Shown: piece after piece, positions 36,577 to 49,853 of the stretch
Numbering within the stretch: the stretch's first letter is position 1
Layout of the letters: every line of letters starts with the position of its first letter
DNA from: Siphonodentalium dalli
Lineage: Eukaryota; Mollusca; Scaphopoda; Gadilida; Siphonodentaliidae
DNA: 64,000 nucleotides
Direction of reading: 5' to 3'
Assembly: GCA_032622095.1 (NCBI GenBank)
Contig: CP136065.1
Span: forward strand, 40,737,503-40,801,502
The notes under the pieces: generated by a model
Seen by the model: the letters and a program-made list of their open reading frames with translations, nothing else
What the model was told of the DNA's origin: nothing
The model's database searches: none
Made by a program: the position numbers and the translations under genes

Positions 36577-37427
36577 CCTGATTATGAGCAGTGAAATATA
36601 TTGTCAATATGCTAGCTGTATCCCCCTGCCCCCGGGGAGCAGTAGATTTGTCAGCGTAGAGTGTTCATGCTCCTCATGGTAATAATTGTCACACACATTG
36701 ACTCTAATTCCAGTCTACTGATACATGTCACATGCATGTAATTACATGATTAAATCGATTGGTATTATTATATTATATTATGGCGATATCTTGCCTAACT
36801 TTAAAGAATATCTCGTTCCACCAATTTTGAACAGGACTTTGGTAGTATATTAAAGACATATTATGGATTTATTCCATTCAATAAAACCAATCAGTTAGTA
36901 TCCAAACACTACCCCATTGGAAGAATGTATACATGAACTGATTGTCGAAAATTCCAACAATTCCATCATTTCAGAGAACAACGGTTGAACTACCGACAAA
37001 TGTAAAATTTACTACATTATTCGGGACACATTATTGGGCACAAACATTGCGGAAATGATTGCGAAAATAGTCACTGTTGTTAATTCGTTTATTTCAATGA
37101 TGCTGTCTTTTGACAATTTGGATATAAAATTTATGAAAATAACATATTTTGGCATGATTGTTTGTTATTTCATTTGGTACCCCCCAGCGCAGTGTTTCAC
37201 ATTACTTTAATAAATGTCGTTTCAATATGATAACTCTATAGAAGTTGAAGTCAATAGAGCTTGTGACAATCGATTGAGTTATATTTAATTGGTTATAACT
37301 TATAAGTTGGGATGATCAACCATCAAAGTGCATGTATTATACTATAAATGACCCTGACCTATGTCCCAATTCGAATGAATCGCGTATATGAATTGAAATA
37401 TTATATTCTGAAGATAGAGTTTAAATA
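36577..37427. other. No gene recognised
   Basis: AT-rich intronic sequence with respect to the receptor. No repeat or motif noticed. Confidence 0.35.
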
Positions 37428-37612
37428 TTTCTATACTAAATACTCATTGACAAGTAGATTCCTTGTGAAATGTGATAATAAGTTCAACAAACGACCAGTT
37501 GAACTTATTGTCTCTGAACATTTCCCAGCAATGAACATGAATCATTCTGCTCTTGTATTATATGTTTTTTCTGTCTGTCGTATGCTTTTATTATCTGGAA
37601 TCGCTTCATCAT
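37428..37612. mobile_element. TTAACCCTTTCTATA-type MITE, partial copy
   Basis: Shares TTTCTATACTAAATACTCAT, the palindromic pair AAGTTCAACAAACG/GTTGAACTT and CTGTCTGTCGTATGCTTTTA with the copies at 5766 and 45018. Both TTAA ends are worn. Confidence 0.6.
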
Positions 37613-38459
37613 AGAAAGATTTCCCCCGGTATGGCTCCCAGAATGCAACATAATTCAAACTAAAAATGTATTTTAAATGGAAGGGAATAATGAAATGTGT
37701 ACACAGAACACCAAGTCAGTATCTCAACAAAAACAACATTTACACAGTTTATTACGCCAAATACGTTGATAATACAATGTTTTGGAGCTTCCTCTTTCAA
37801 ATCGTATATAATATGGCATATATTTTATCTACAATTATCTGGGCGTTCGAAAATGAAGTGGGCCTTTAACGGGTTGTTGGGCCGATAATAGCGCGATTAA
37901 TATACCACTTGATCTGAACGGTGCTGTATTGCAAAAGTGCCTTCTAAATAAGTAGTATGCACATGTTGCTTTTGTTGTGCGTGCTGCAGCGGATAGACAG
38001 ACAATATTAAACTAAATATTCCAAAAACCATAATGTTTCACATCATACTGAGATGAAAAATATTTTTTGAACTAAGCACGCGAAGCGTGCCTTTGGCGGC
38101 ATGGCCAGGTCATTCGATGTCAGCAGCGAAGCGCAATTAAGGGTTTAGATAATTGAATACAAGCGAATAATTACTAACGGAAAGAGGTTCCATCTCCAGG
38201 CTGCCATCCTCTTCCGCATGTCGTGATTAAATCTCCCACGGAACCTCCGCGGCATTTAACTTCTTCCAGTAATAGTCGCAACAGTCAAGTTCTAATTCAG
38301 CCTCCTAGTTGTTTATCAGAGTAAAGAACGCCTTTGGGAATGTGTTGGTGCAATTTGTCAGGGCACAAATGCGTCCAGTAATCGGACAACTGAGCGTGGA
38401 ACAAGTGAGTTTATTTTGAGTCGTATATGAAAATGGACACCATGTTCTCTATAATATGC

Positions 38460-38924
38460 TCAACCCTTTACCCAAGAGTCGGGATTTTTTTTACCCTGTG
38501 CCAATGCATTCTCTTATATATGCGAGTCGACCATAGGTCGCCTCGCATATATAAGAGAATGCATTGGCCTAACAATTTTTTACAATTTTAATAACTTTTT
38601 CTTGTATTCTTTAACAATTTTATAATTTCACCCATACAGAGACCCAGACAAACATGAGCAGACGACACTCTTCTATATGCTTCTATATATGTGTGGGGCT
38701 CCCTGCAGGGTAATGGATGTTTTTTATTTTATGTCCTAAAAATTGTAAGAAACATTTATTTAAAAAAAAAGATAAACAAATTGTTAGGCCAATGCATTCT
38801 CTTATATATGCGAGGCGACCTATGGTCGACTCGCATATATAAGAGAATGCATTGGCACAGGGTAATTTAGGCTGTTGAAGCTTTATTTGGCCGGTTTTGG
38901 CCGGTTTGTTGGGTAAAGGGTTAA
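38460..38924. mobile_element. Palindrome-bearing TTAA MITE, copy D
   Basis: The left end is TCAACCCTTTACCC and the right TTAA is at 38921-38924. The palindromes at 38501-38567 and 38789-38855 are intact. The spacer differs from copies A-C (it contains AGACGACACTCTTCTATATG). Confidence 0.85.
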
Positions 38925-39274
38925 AACATGCTACCTACATCTCCGGTGTCTGTGGCTTGTTTGTTGCCATCATAGCAAAAAGTCCACGAAATGCGCTGTC
39001 TTAACTATTGTGATATCGCGTGTTGACAGTCTCAACTCTTTGATGACAAACATTACGCAGGGGAATACTCAACGAGATGTCCTATTAACAACTGCGCACG
39101 GCTGGTGTGCAACATACTCAAATGAGACAGCATCACACACATTCTGATTAAAGAGCACATCGTGACTTTCAGTTTCAGTTTCCAATTTAAATGTGCAGTA
39201 ACTATCCACAACTCTACCCTCCAAGCAAATCCTTCATACATATCACAACTGTTTGTGGTCAATGTTTGAGCGGT

Positions 39275-39448
39275 CGGAGCTCGGACTCACTCTATATCCT
39301 GCTGCCAGGATATAAAAAAAACTATTGGAAGCCTGATAACAGCTATGGACACCGTTCATTTCAGAATTTCCCTACATCTGTTTGGAATAAGCTGCCGCTC
39401 AACATTCGACGTTATGATACTTTACCAGCGTTCAAGCAAAAGCATAAA
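39275..39448 (+). pseudogene. Non-LTR retrotransposon RT C-terminal fragment
   Basis: The frame reads YGHRSFQNFPTSVWNKLPLN and then IRRYDTLPAFKQK, the common C-terminal signature of CR1/Jockey-like reverse transcriptases (RSF...WN.LP..IR...F...LK). It is 5'-truncated with no catalytic core. The match stops at 39448, exactly where the inverted-repeat element 39450-41436 begins, so the last 20-odd codons of the open frame belong to that element. Confidence 0.72.
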
Positions 39449-39449
39449 G

Positions 39450-41436
39450 CGACATGGCGGTTTGAGCTCCAAAATACAAATAATATATTAGCTTTTGAAT
39501 TTTTCTCGGTATCGAAATAGGTCTATAAATATCTTAACTACCTTCCTACGAGCATTCTGTACCCCAAAACAGACGCATTGAAGTAATGAAAATGCAACTA
39601 TGAACAAGGTGTTTGGGTCCCAAACACAAAAACAGCCATTTGCACGACATGGAACAGAAAAAGAGCGTTCCGTGTTATACTATTCCTGATATGGTAGCAA
39701 TAAAGAGAGTTTGTCTTACTTTGGGCGAAAAATTGAAAACTGCTGGAAAATGACTGTGACTTTGTCAAGTGTTTTTCAAAGCATACGAAGCCGGCATATC
39801 AATATTTCGTGTATGTATCGACCTATCGTGTCCGTCCCTGCAAATTACGTAGACAAAATTTGGATGTTCGAATGAGCCATGTCCGTTTAAAAAACACCAT
39901 TTCCGTCTGTGCTTCAAACTGCAACAAACACAAACACAGTAGATCGTCTACTTGTTAGTTTCAAGACAGCTGTGTTGTTGACCAATTGTTTATATTGTGA
40001 ATTGTTTATGTATTTTACGTAAAGCGATTGAAATTAACTGATGTCTAATGTTTTGTTTAAATATATATATTATAATGATAATAACTAGAGGTCTGATTTC
40101 ATTAAATCAGATGCACTTCCATGGTATCCTCACCCAATGGATGTACTATTGTACTGTGTGCATATTCTAATTCCTCGTGTAAAGGTAGCCTGGGTTCCGT
40201 ACTATCACTCCCTAAGTTTGTAATTTCAGCGTTCCTACGTAATTTCCTAAATTTGTTAAGTGGGACTTGTGTTCTATAGTACTCGACCAGATGTATCCTA
40301 GGAAATTACTTGCTTGTTTACTGGAATTTAACACTAGTAGATTTCTCTTTGTTTTCAACATTCATCGACGTGAAATGACATGTTTTTGATCTTCTCGGTG
40401 AGCCATCATTAACATGGAACAATTTCTATAGCGCACTGCTTGTTTTTAGAAGCAAATGGAGTGCCCGAAAACTCCATCATTTTGTTATGCTATAGTACTA
40501 GAATGACCTACCTTGGGATAAACCAAGAACTCACTTGATGGCCTGATAATTTACGGTAATGTTCGACTTTTGGCCTAAAACAACGAAATTCACTCTAAAT
40601 ATACATTATTATACATCGGTATCAGATGAGACCCAATGTTATAACAAGCAATGTAGTGCGATAAAGCGACGTGGGGAGGGGGTTAAATTGTGGATAATAT
40701 TATGTCCCAGTGGAGAGATATAAATCCGTCTGGTTGTTCTCTGTTGTTCAATGGATTCATCCGCATCCGAAACATGAGCTCGAAGGCATCCGTCGTACGC
40801 TGGTTTGGCATCAGAAAACACCATAACAGATCCCGAATCCGGTGTCCGAAAATGGGGGTCGTTACCCTTTATTATGCTTCTGTTATTTAATGGAGTCGGT
40901 CTACCTTGCATGTTTGTGGATATAGTACACACGATTAGCCGTGTCTTTATTGACATGTTTTGACATACTTGCAAAAAGTTTTTATCTTTAACGACGATCA
41001 ACACGAGGTTTGAAAATTATGTGTATCTAAATGTTCAGGCCTCAAATTAAAGGGACATGGCCCACTCGAGCTTCCACATTTTGTCTACGTAGTTTGAAAG
41101 GAGGTATAAGATAGGTTGATACATAACGAGATACTGATATTCCGGCTTAATGTGCTCTGAAAAATATGTTCCATGGTCACAGCCATTTTCCAGCTGTTTT
41201 CAATTTTTCGCACAGTAGATAAACAAACGCTCTTTTTCTACCATTTCAGGATTAGACTAACACGGAACGCTATTGTCTTTTCCATTTCGATCAAAGTTGT
41301 ATTTTGATGACTTCAATACGTCTTTCTGGGACAAATAATGCCCATAGAAAGGTAGCTGAAGTATTTATCTACCTATTTCGGTACCGGGAATAATTAAAAA
41401 GTGAATATTATTAGGTGTAGTTTAGAGCGCAAACCG
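39450..41436. mobile_element. 2-kb element with about 400-450-bp TIRs
   Basis: 39450-39897 and 41047-41436 are inverted copies: GACATGGCGGTTTG with CAAACCGCCATGT, AAGAGCGTTCCGTGTTA with TAACACGGAACGCT, and TACGTAGACAAAATTTGGA with a mirrored CACATTTTGTCTACGTAG. The interior (39900-41045) shows no transposase. Confidence 0.82.
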
Positions 41437-41807
41437 CCATGTGGATTTAAAACAAGTAATCCTCCTTTTTAATGGATTTGTGGGTCAAAATAGGGCGACC
41501 AGTGAATTCACTAAATCATTATATACGGAAATGAATTCCTGGAAACAGTTACGGGAAATATTGCACCAGAAAGATACAAGTCCCTTGTCTATAGCATCTG
41601 ACAATATAGAGCGTTCGTTGATACATATTTCTGATATGTTATACAGGAGCACTTGTGTGAAAAGTTGAACACTTGTAATACATTTCCGTCACGCCCTATC
41701 GTTTCGCGGTCGTTTTCGTAGCACATTATGTAATGTGACGTACAGGGCCAGGAATCTACGTCACCAATCAAGATTCTTACCCAGATGAGTTTTGATTTAA
41801 TATTCGT

Positions 41808-42131
41808 TTAACCCTTTTAGTGCCAGGGGCCGATCTCATCTGTAGAGTGCCCGAAAAAAAAAAAACTCAAAACTATCACCAAGTATTCATAGTAATAATT
41901 TTGATGCCCATGAAAAACGTAAGATTCCCTGGCACTAAACCTACAAAATAAGTCTGTTAAAGAATATAAGAAAAAATTATTAAAATTGTAAAAAATTGTA
42001 AAATATAATAACAAATGATGAAAAATTGTTAGGCCAATGCATTCTCTTATATATTCGAGGCGACCTATGGTCGACTCGCATATATAAGAGAATGCATTGG
42101 CACAGGGTATATGGGTTGATCAAAGGGTTAA
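41808..42131. mobile_element. Palindrome-bearing TTAA MITE, subfamily with GTGCCAGGGG end
   Basis: TTAA at both ends. The left TIR is CCCTTTTAGTGCCAGGGGCC, GATCTCATC; the right is ATATGGGTTGATCAAAGGG. A single 67-bp palindrome lies at 42034-42100. It matches 54307-54781 in inverse orientation. Confidence 0.82.
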
Positions 42132-45017
42132 AAAACATATATAAACGTTTGTCTGGCGGGCTAATTTAATACAAGAGCTATGAAAATTCAAAATGCACAT
42201 TCAAAATTCAGTAAATATTAACAATTCATATTTATATAACTAAAATATGTATCGATTGCTCCGAATTTGAACATCAAACACACGTCAACAACGTAATAGA
42301 TGTTCGAAAAACGCACATAATCATGTTGGTGTAAACAATATTTATTCTACCCTCAATTAATACATGTATACATGAAATAAGACATTGAACAATATGAGTT
42401 AAATTAAATGACAGGTTAGAAGAAAAGGAGGGTGAAGAGGATCTAACAACAAGCGGGTCACCGCTTATTTGAAGTTATCTCCTCGGAAAAGAAAACATGC
42501 AGAATAGTATGTAGAAGGAGCGTATGGCAAGAGGCTGAGTTAAAGAGAACAGGTTGGGGTAATGAAAATAACAAGTTACTAACATTAAGTTGAGGCAGAA
42601 GAGATGGAAGGAGTGGGACAGAAGGTGAGTTACTACTGTTGTGTGTTTACAAGTATTCTCAAATATATCTATCTTTGTTTTTCATGACTTGTTTACAAGT
42701 ATTCTCAAATATATCTATATTTATAGATCTTTATAACTTTGTTTTTCATGATGATTGACACTTAACGCAAATTTAACGGAAATTCACTGAATCGGGCAAC
42801 TATGCTACTTGATTAAGTGGACGTATATGGCCAAAGTTTTATTCAGTACTGATATGATTCTATAACTTATGATAAAGGACTGAAACATTCACTTCTGGTA
42901 ATGAAAGTTTGGGTTACTTTAAAGATTTTGTGGTTGGTGCTAAGTGTAAGAGAATTTGAGCCATTTAAGAGTATTACACTGTCTCTGTATTTTGTTTCTA
43001 ATGGCATAAAGCATTCATGTTCACTCTTAATTACAATAACCCATTCAACATTATCAAGCCCATCCACTGCATGATATCCATATAGCTATCCAAACGTATG
43101 AAGCGACGGTTAAGATATTGCATTAGTGACGTATAGGTTCATGCGTGGCCCTGCATGGTGTTTAGTGACTTTCTTCGTCAAAATGACTGTCATGCGTTAG
43201 TAAGAGCAAATGGAAAGCACTCTGGCTGTTGTCAGAAGTCAAATTAGATTTCTGTGTCAGTGCCATTCTGGTGTGTAATTTAATATTGGAAAATAAGATG
43301 GACGAAGAGTTTATCACGCAAACCGCCGAAAGCCAAATAGGAACCAATGAGGTGAATAATTCCAGTTGACTTGGTACAAGCGTGGTTTATAATGTTCGAG
43401 TTTAAAACGAAACCTAGAATTTGCTCACATTTCTCAGGTTCAGGGGAGTAAGTATGTCGACAAATACCTACCATACGTTTTTGTGAATGGCAGCCATAGA
43501 TGAGTTTCGACGGTTTATATGCCTTCGCGAATGAGTTCAACTTGTGAGTATTCTAACGGCTGCTGTTGCATGGACTTAAAATTACTCATCGATTAAGCAA
43601 AATAGTCTCCTTTCAACACCCACCTACTTATATTTGCACATGATATGGTCACGTGATTGGTATCATTGGAAACTACAGTCAATATCCCATCGCATAATTC
43701 AATAAGAAAGAGGATAATAATGTAACATATAGTACGGCGTCCAAAAACCTAATGTAGCTATGTTGGCAGGAACATTGATCGAACGCATAGCGAGAACATG
43801 ATTGAGACATATAATTATACTGAATGCGTATAGATTTATATTCCTTTCCACTAAGTGCATCTAAAATTGCCGAACACATCAGCAAATGACACAGGTATAG
43901 GCATGTGATTTTCGCGATGAAACATAGAACCATTATATGTATATTCGTTCAAAAGAGCAGCGGTCAAACCACCATAAAATCATTGCAATACAGGTAACTG
44001 TATTCATGGTTGTGGTGGCTATATAAAACAACAGTAAGTTTAATTTTTCCCCCGTGAATGGCAAGAACAAAATTATTATAGTTTACTTATTTACTCATTT
44101 ACCTTCTGTAAGAAAGTGGAATCATATATGTCTATTATCTGACAAACATACATCGATTAAATGTCATGTGACATGCATGCGTTCAACGCGTTATTCAGTG
44201 GTGTTGCATTCAATTATATTCCACATCTTGTAACTGAAAGTCTGGATCCCTATATACATCTTTAAATGTCAGTGAAATATTTTGAATCGCCATGCTGTTT
44301 TCCCGCACCCACATTATGTTATTAATTCATGTTCCTTATTACCATGTATTATTGGTTATTGGAATAAAATTATCAAACAAAAAGTCTTGAAATCGGCATT
44401 GCTCGTTCAGAACAGAAGCCACCTGGCATGTTATCAGACTCCAAATCGTCTGCATGTATCTTACTTCCTCAGTAGCGCGCATGTTGTACAGCATCGAGCT
44501 TATGTCATCAGGAAATCGTTCACTTATCCATTTAATTTCCATGTTTTATGTCCGTTCGTGGTTATTTGGGTCTGGTGCTGCAACTCGCGAAATCCAAGAA
44601 AGGCGCCAAATTCGACAAACGTAATTTGCCCAGTGAATGTGTGACAATAAAATGTCTTGGCATGGTGGCAAAAGCGACAATTCCATAATCTGTTTTTCGT
44701 TCTGATATTTCTCCCAAAATAGTTGCTACCGTGTTGTGTTGCAGCTGGATGGACGTTTATTGCCATATATCTTGCACACAGCGTCCACTTAAACGGGGGG
44801 GGGGGGGTCATTAATTTGTAGGTGTTACGACTTGAATTCATGCGCTTTTTCAAGCGGCATATAGACTCCCTATAATATTATTTCCCGAATGTATTGACCG
44901 TGTATGTTGATCCGTGTAACAAACGCGAGCATAATTTCAGCCGTCAAACTGAACTGCAACGGGGCTTTAACCATTATATACTAAAACATAATTAATGAGC
45001 AGTTACCAACGAAATGT
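42132..45017. other. No gene recognised; small tandem duplication
   Basis: TACAAGTATTCTCAAATATA is duplicated at 42649 and 42693. A G-run lies at about 44799-44808. Frames on both strands (for example 44282-44644 plus, 44853-44524 minus) show no recognisable motif. Confidence 0.35.
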
Positions 45018-45234
45018 TCTGATAATAACTTTATCAAACCATAGGCCGTTTGTTGAAGTTATTACCTGAGCATTTCCCATAGAATCAATGAATATAAATA
45101 ATTCTGCTCTTCGATTACATGTATCTGTTGTACTGTCTAGCATATACTTTTATCACATGAACACCCCTTTCAAATTAATACTAGACCATTCCAAAAACTG
45201 ATTGGGAGAATCCATTTAATATAGAAAGGGTTAA
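45018..45234. mobile_element. TTAACCCTTTCTATA-type MITE
   Basis: The right end TATAGAAAGGGTTAA (TTAA 45231-45234) and internal blocks ATACTTTTATCACATGAACA and CCCCTTTCAAATTAATACTA match 5766-6024. The left end is diverged. Confidence 0.7.
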
Positions 45235-45518
45235 CATGGACATGGTTCATTTTGAATATCCAAATTTGTATTCAATCAATTATAAAAAAAAAATGCCACA
45301 GTTACTATAGCAGTCTGGGTGAACGTCCACTCTATATTTGAAATATAGAGTCTGGAGCTAATGTCGCCAAAACCATTTCTGTTCAGCGAAGAGCTTCCCC
45401 AAAATGACGTCACGGATTTTTAAAAATACATCGATGATTGACAGGTGTCCCCACGTGTTATTTGTTGTGCTTCGCCGACTCATCAACCCACATAAGGCCT
45501 GTGTCGCGACATAAACTT

Positions 45519-45767
45519 ACAGAAGATAATATTTGTCGTGTGTGCGACTATTCTTTTTCGTGAGATGAACTCGCTGCATCAACGGGAAAGCTGCATCCGA
45601 GAGCAAAAAATAAGGTCGTCATCAAAAATGATGCTTTAGAACTATTTAAAAGCATAAAATTAAGTCATTTCCTCGGTGTTTGACTTTCAGATGACTTTTT
45701 TACGGCAAATAATTTGATTTGCAAACCATGTTACAATAAAGTAAATCAAATACACGGACATGAGTAA
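45519..45767 (+). pseudogene. Domain relic with CxxC...CxxC motif and two in-frame stops
   Basis: Read in one frame with no shift, the segment gives TEDNICRVCDYSFS, a TGA, then a basic stretch RAKNKVVIKNDALELFKSIK, another TGA, then LICKPCYNKVNQI and a stop. Two cysteine pairs about 60 residues apart, with the helical ALELFKSIK between, look like an N-terminal zinc-binding domain of the ZAD or transposon-derived type. The family name is a guess. The absence of indels and the presence of only two stops suggest a young loss, or an exonic fragment carried by a repeat. Confidence 0.42.
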
Positions 45768-46119
45768 AGTTCTATTTATATTTATGGGCGGCCAAGTTGG
45801 TACCATACGCATGGCTATCTATCAGGTCCAGCACATCCTTCAAATTAATCGGAATCCTACCGAATATATAATTTCGAAGCCATTTTTTCTGTCTGTTGTA
45901 TTTGCAAGCCTCGAAATTCCGCTCTGTTACTATATTTAGAGGTGACATTATGGGAGTCTCCGCCCACTAACACTTGTTTATTAACCCATACGGTTTCATT
46001 GGACGGAAAATAATTTACGCAATCAATCAGATTACGGAATCCCGAGGACTTGGAAATGAGATAGCGATGTTATCCGTCAGACCTAATATTCAATGTTGTA
46101 ATGAATATTTAGGTATGAG

Positions 46120-46925
46120 TTTACTCAGACTGTTACTATAGTAGAGCAGTGATAACCATTTTTTATCATGGTACTTTTGTGTTATTTGCATATCATGTTT
46201 GGGTTTACCATAGTTTGCGTGTACTCAGTCTGATAGAGTTATACATTGTACAATTCATGGTTTAACCACAGTTACCATGGTAGTCATGATAATACTATGG
46301 TTTTAATTTACCATGTATACTTTGACCATGGATTTTATCGTAAAACCATTTTCGGAACTGGTGAATCCATAGCTTACTACAGTTTAATCATGGTTTTACA
46401 ACGATAACTATGGTATTACTATATAGTTTTATGTACGATATGACTTTACTATGGTTTTGTGGTAGAACCTATATCAAGATGAAGATCTTTTATACTCAAC
46501 CATAGTTATGCTATACCACACAATGATACTACCATGTACACGCTAATATTGTACACCGGTTAATGTGCGTGGCATATATAGTTTTGTGACAGTGTTCTAT
46601 ATTTCATGATCGTACGTATACCGTAAACTCTCTTGATCACTATGTCTAATTTTGCAGGTGAGAGTTTACAATGAATTTCGCAACTATACCATAGTAAAAC
46701 AGTGGCTTAATTAACTACGGTATGCACGATGGTCACGATAATACTATGGTTTTGATGTAACATGTATCATGATTTTTGTGGTAAATCCAAGGGGAGATGG
46801 GTTTTTAGCAGATCATAACTGAATAATGGTTTCAACACGATAACCATGGTATTGCGAGCTAGTTCTAATGTTCGATTCATTGTTTACTTGACCATAGTAT
46901 CGTGGTAAAAATGTTACTGTCTTTA
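46120..46925. repeat. Two diverged copies of an ACCATGGTA-rich repeat
   Basis: 46255-46470 and 46690-46910 share a run of landmarks in order: TGATAATACTATGGTTTT, TTGTGGTA, AACACGATAACCATGGTAT-like, AGTTYTAATGTWCGAT and ACTATGGT. Many short ACCATGGT/ACCATAGT palindromes occur. Confidence 0.55.
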
Positions 46926-47830
46926 AGCTCTTCTAAACTCAACAACTAGATATTATTCCACGGAGTGAAACAATGGACAAATAACTCGATTTTTTAATCT
47001 TATGCAGATATATGCACGTTGTAATTCAAAGAAATAGATCGTAATTTTACGCTGATATGAATTCCGGATTTTTCGCCGTCCACCTTTATATTTTCGTACC
47101 CTTTGCCAAGGTGTATTCCATCGATTGACAGCTGTTTGCCAGAAGATATGTGGCGGAAATAACTTTCACCAACGTTTTGTTATGAAGTTACAAAAAGCGA
47201 CCAACATTATAAAAATATATGACATTTCATCTTTAAACAAAACAAGTTTACACTAATTATAAATTAGAACTTCAAATATTGGTTTGAAATTTCCCATTAA
47301 TGTTGCGCCAGGCATGAACTTTCCAACTGTTGCAAATGTTGATCAAATATTTATGGGATGGACACCACCTCCCCAAGCCACGTCCTGAGTGCTAGCACTG
47401 GGCAGCAGATGCCCTCCATAGGCGTTGTCCCAAGCACCTGCGCTTCCGAATCTCGTTGATATAAGATAATTGAGAGAATTTAGCAGCTAAGGGAAGCGAG
47501 TTGGCTGAATAATACTAAGGAAATAGGAGCCACAACACTGATTAGAAAGTCAATTCACGTCCTGGCTGTCCGATGAATATTAGCTCTCTGGATACTTTGA
47601 TTGCACCCTGGGGTCATTGGTGACAGCCCTGATCATGTAATTATTTGGAAATCGATTTTATATTGTATTACTTCCTTCAGTAGTTTTGTGAAGAAGATGA
47701 TCAGAATGGGCATATGACTGTCTATTTGCCAATTATTGTCGCCTAGTTAAAAGAATTGACAACATTACCCGGTGGACCACTGTCCAAGTTGATTTCCTAC
47801 AATAGACAACGAGAAGTCCCACGCTGAGCT
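46926..47830. other. No gene recognised
   Basis: Unique-looking intronic sequence. No motif, repeat or exon signature was noticed. Confidence 0.35.
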
Positions 47831-48185
47831 ACAGTACCAGTCAATAGAAGTGGTATATTGAGGCGCGCCTTTATTGCGATATTGAGCGCGCTTAATTTCG
47901 AAAAAGGCGCGATTGTAGCGCAATACCAAAAATCTGTCGCGCTTATTACTGCGATATTGGACGAAAAATATTGCGATATTAAGCGCGCTAAATTACTTAC
48001 AGACCCGATAGTGTTATGTGTATATTAGATAAATACTGGGTATATAGTGTACATATAGCATTTACAACTATAATTATATACAAATCTAAAACATTTGTCT
48101 CTAAAATATTGCAATAATATCGCAAGCGGTGCGCTTATAAGCATTTGCACTTGCAATATTATTGCGATCTAACACACCTCAAGCA
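47831..48185 (-). mobile_element. GCGATATTAAGCGCG element, copy 1 (one end lost)
   Basis: Starts ACAGTACCAGT and is dense in ATTGCGATATTGAGCGCGCT-type motifs in both orientations. It is an inverted relative of 60916-61334, sharing TTTCGAAAAAGGCGCGATTG and AATACCAAAAATCTGTCGCG. Its right terminus lacks the ACTGGTACTGT end. Confidence 0.75.
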
Positions 48186-48228
48186 TTTAAATGTTCGTAA
48201 AATGCACATAATCTCTTTTACTCTCCGC

Positions 48229-48350
48229 TCCATGGTCCAGTGGTTAGCGAATCGGACTTTCCTTCGCCGTCAACACAGCGATTTGAGTTCGCAGTCCGCG
48301 GCTGGTCTAATGTGAGTTTCACACAGTGGCTTGTCCGAACTGATCACTGA
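48229..48350 (+). repeat. tRNA-Glu-derived SINE
   Basis: TCCATGGTCCAGTGGTTAGC is an A box in tRNA-Glu style, ACTTTCCTTCG resembles its TTC anticodon arm, and GAGTTCGCAGTCC (48285-48297) is the B box. A body, GGTCTAATGTGAGTTTCACA then GTGGCTTGTCCGAACTGATC, follows and recurs at 35145. Not a tRNA gene: the stems do not close. Confidence 0.7.
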
Positions 48351-49444
48351 ACACACCTGCCCAATGTACGTACAGTCCTCCAGTTTACTGCATATTCTGT
48401 CGACATCACTTACTTTTCCCTCAATATAAGAAACTTTCATTGTTAACACAGTAAGCTTACTCTCCGTCACATCAAGCTTGTTCACCTTCATGACCAGCTA
48501 CTGAAATATGTTGGAATTCAGCATGAAATCTTCAGCGCCCCAGAATACTATTTCTACCGCGGACCGGTTGTATTGCCTGAATGATGGTTGCCATTAGGTT
48601 CTCCGTATGCCTGGTATGACTAAACGTTTACGTCGTTTCACATATATATATAGTCTGTTCTCCAACTACGAATAACCACTGAGGGTATAACATAATCCAT
48701 CACAATACATGGCGTCAGCGGCGCCAGTGACTGAACAGAACATATTGCATCGATAAATATGTCAAGCAGTACTGGGTAGCCGAAACTTTGGACGATACTG
48801 GATCTATGACGTAGTCGATCGGGGTGATCAGCCATGGGACAGAAGTTTAGATGTTATTTTTCCAAAATACACAATCTAGGCAGAAAAGATTTCCACAGTT
48901 TTGTAGTAGCCGTTGTTGTTATTGTTATATCTGGTGCAATTACAATTGGGGCACCATCTAATAGCGCCATCTAACAGCGCCAGCCTCCTGGAATTGTGTT
49001 AACAAACTGCACCTAAAATATACGTCCGAACACTATTCACACCGTCAGCCCCTCCAGTCAAACATCGACAAAATCTTAAAGTGAAACTGGCGTTAACCAA
49101 ACGGGAAGCGCTCGGGTGTAAACTGTTTGGTTTATTGACTTGGCACCACTTGGCGCGTGAACCGCATATACATTAGTACACCCCTTAATGTGCCGGTTGC
49201 TTTATTTATATTGGTGCAAAATGTTATCAGTATCGCTCTGGACACCGCCGACAGACAGTTATATAGCACATATACGTGAACCTTTAACTATATTATAATG
49301 GATTAGACGTAAAATGAGAATCAATTAAGGATTTTACGTATTTGGTATACAATGTTATTTGTAGAGACTAAATGAATGGACCAGTTCAATGCTAGAGGAA
49401 AAGTAGTAATTATGATGGAGTTTCTTTTATATAATTTGTCATCA

Positions 49445-49685
49445 TTAACCCTTTGGTGACGGGAGCTGCGCTTGTGCAGCATTCAGGATCCTATGCCAGG
49501 GCATTCTCTTACTTATGCGACTCTCATATATGGAGCCTCGCATATATAAGATAATCCACTGGCTTACAGTGTCAATGTAGATATTGTTATGTCAATGCAT
49601 TATCTTTTATATGCGAGGCCCATTGCGAGGCATTGGAACAGGGTTTTCGCAAACATTTGGGAAGCTCCAGTCATGGAATGGTTAA
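49445..49685. mobile_element. Diverged palindrome-type TTAA MITE, copy G
   Basis: TTAA at 49445-49448 and 49682-49685. The ends CCCTTTGGTGACGGGAGCTG and AGCTCCAGTCATGGAATGG are inverted. Degenerate palindromes with CTCGCATATATAAGA cores lie at 49497-49565 and 49590-49640. Confidence 0.7.
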
Positions 49686-49853
49686 ATATATTAAATTCCT
49701 AGAACGAGTTTCTGTTGATGATAATGGACATATGAAAGTTAACAGTTTACCGTTTGCCAGTGGATGGACCAATTTTGCAAATGAATAGGACGTTCGATAA
49801 CGCACTCCAACAATTATTCAGTCAAAAGCTCTTCAGACTGTTTACATCCGGTG

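Noticed and set aside
48229-48350. Functional tRNA-Glu gene
   Set aside because: tRNA-like only; the stems are mismatched and a conserved SINE body follows.
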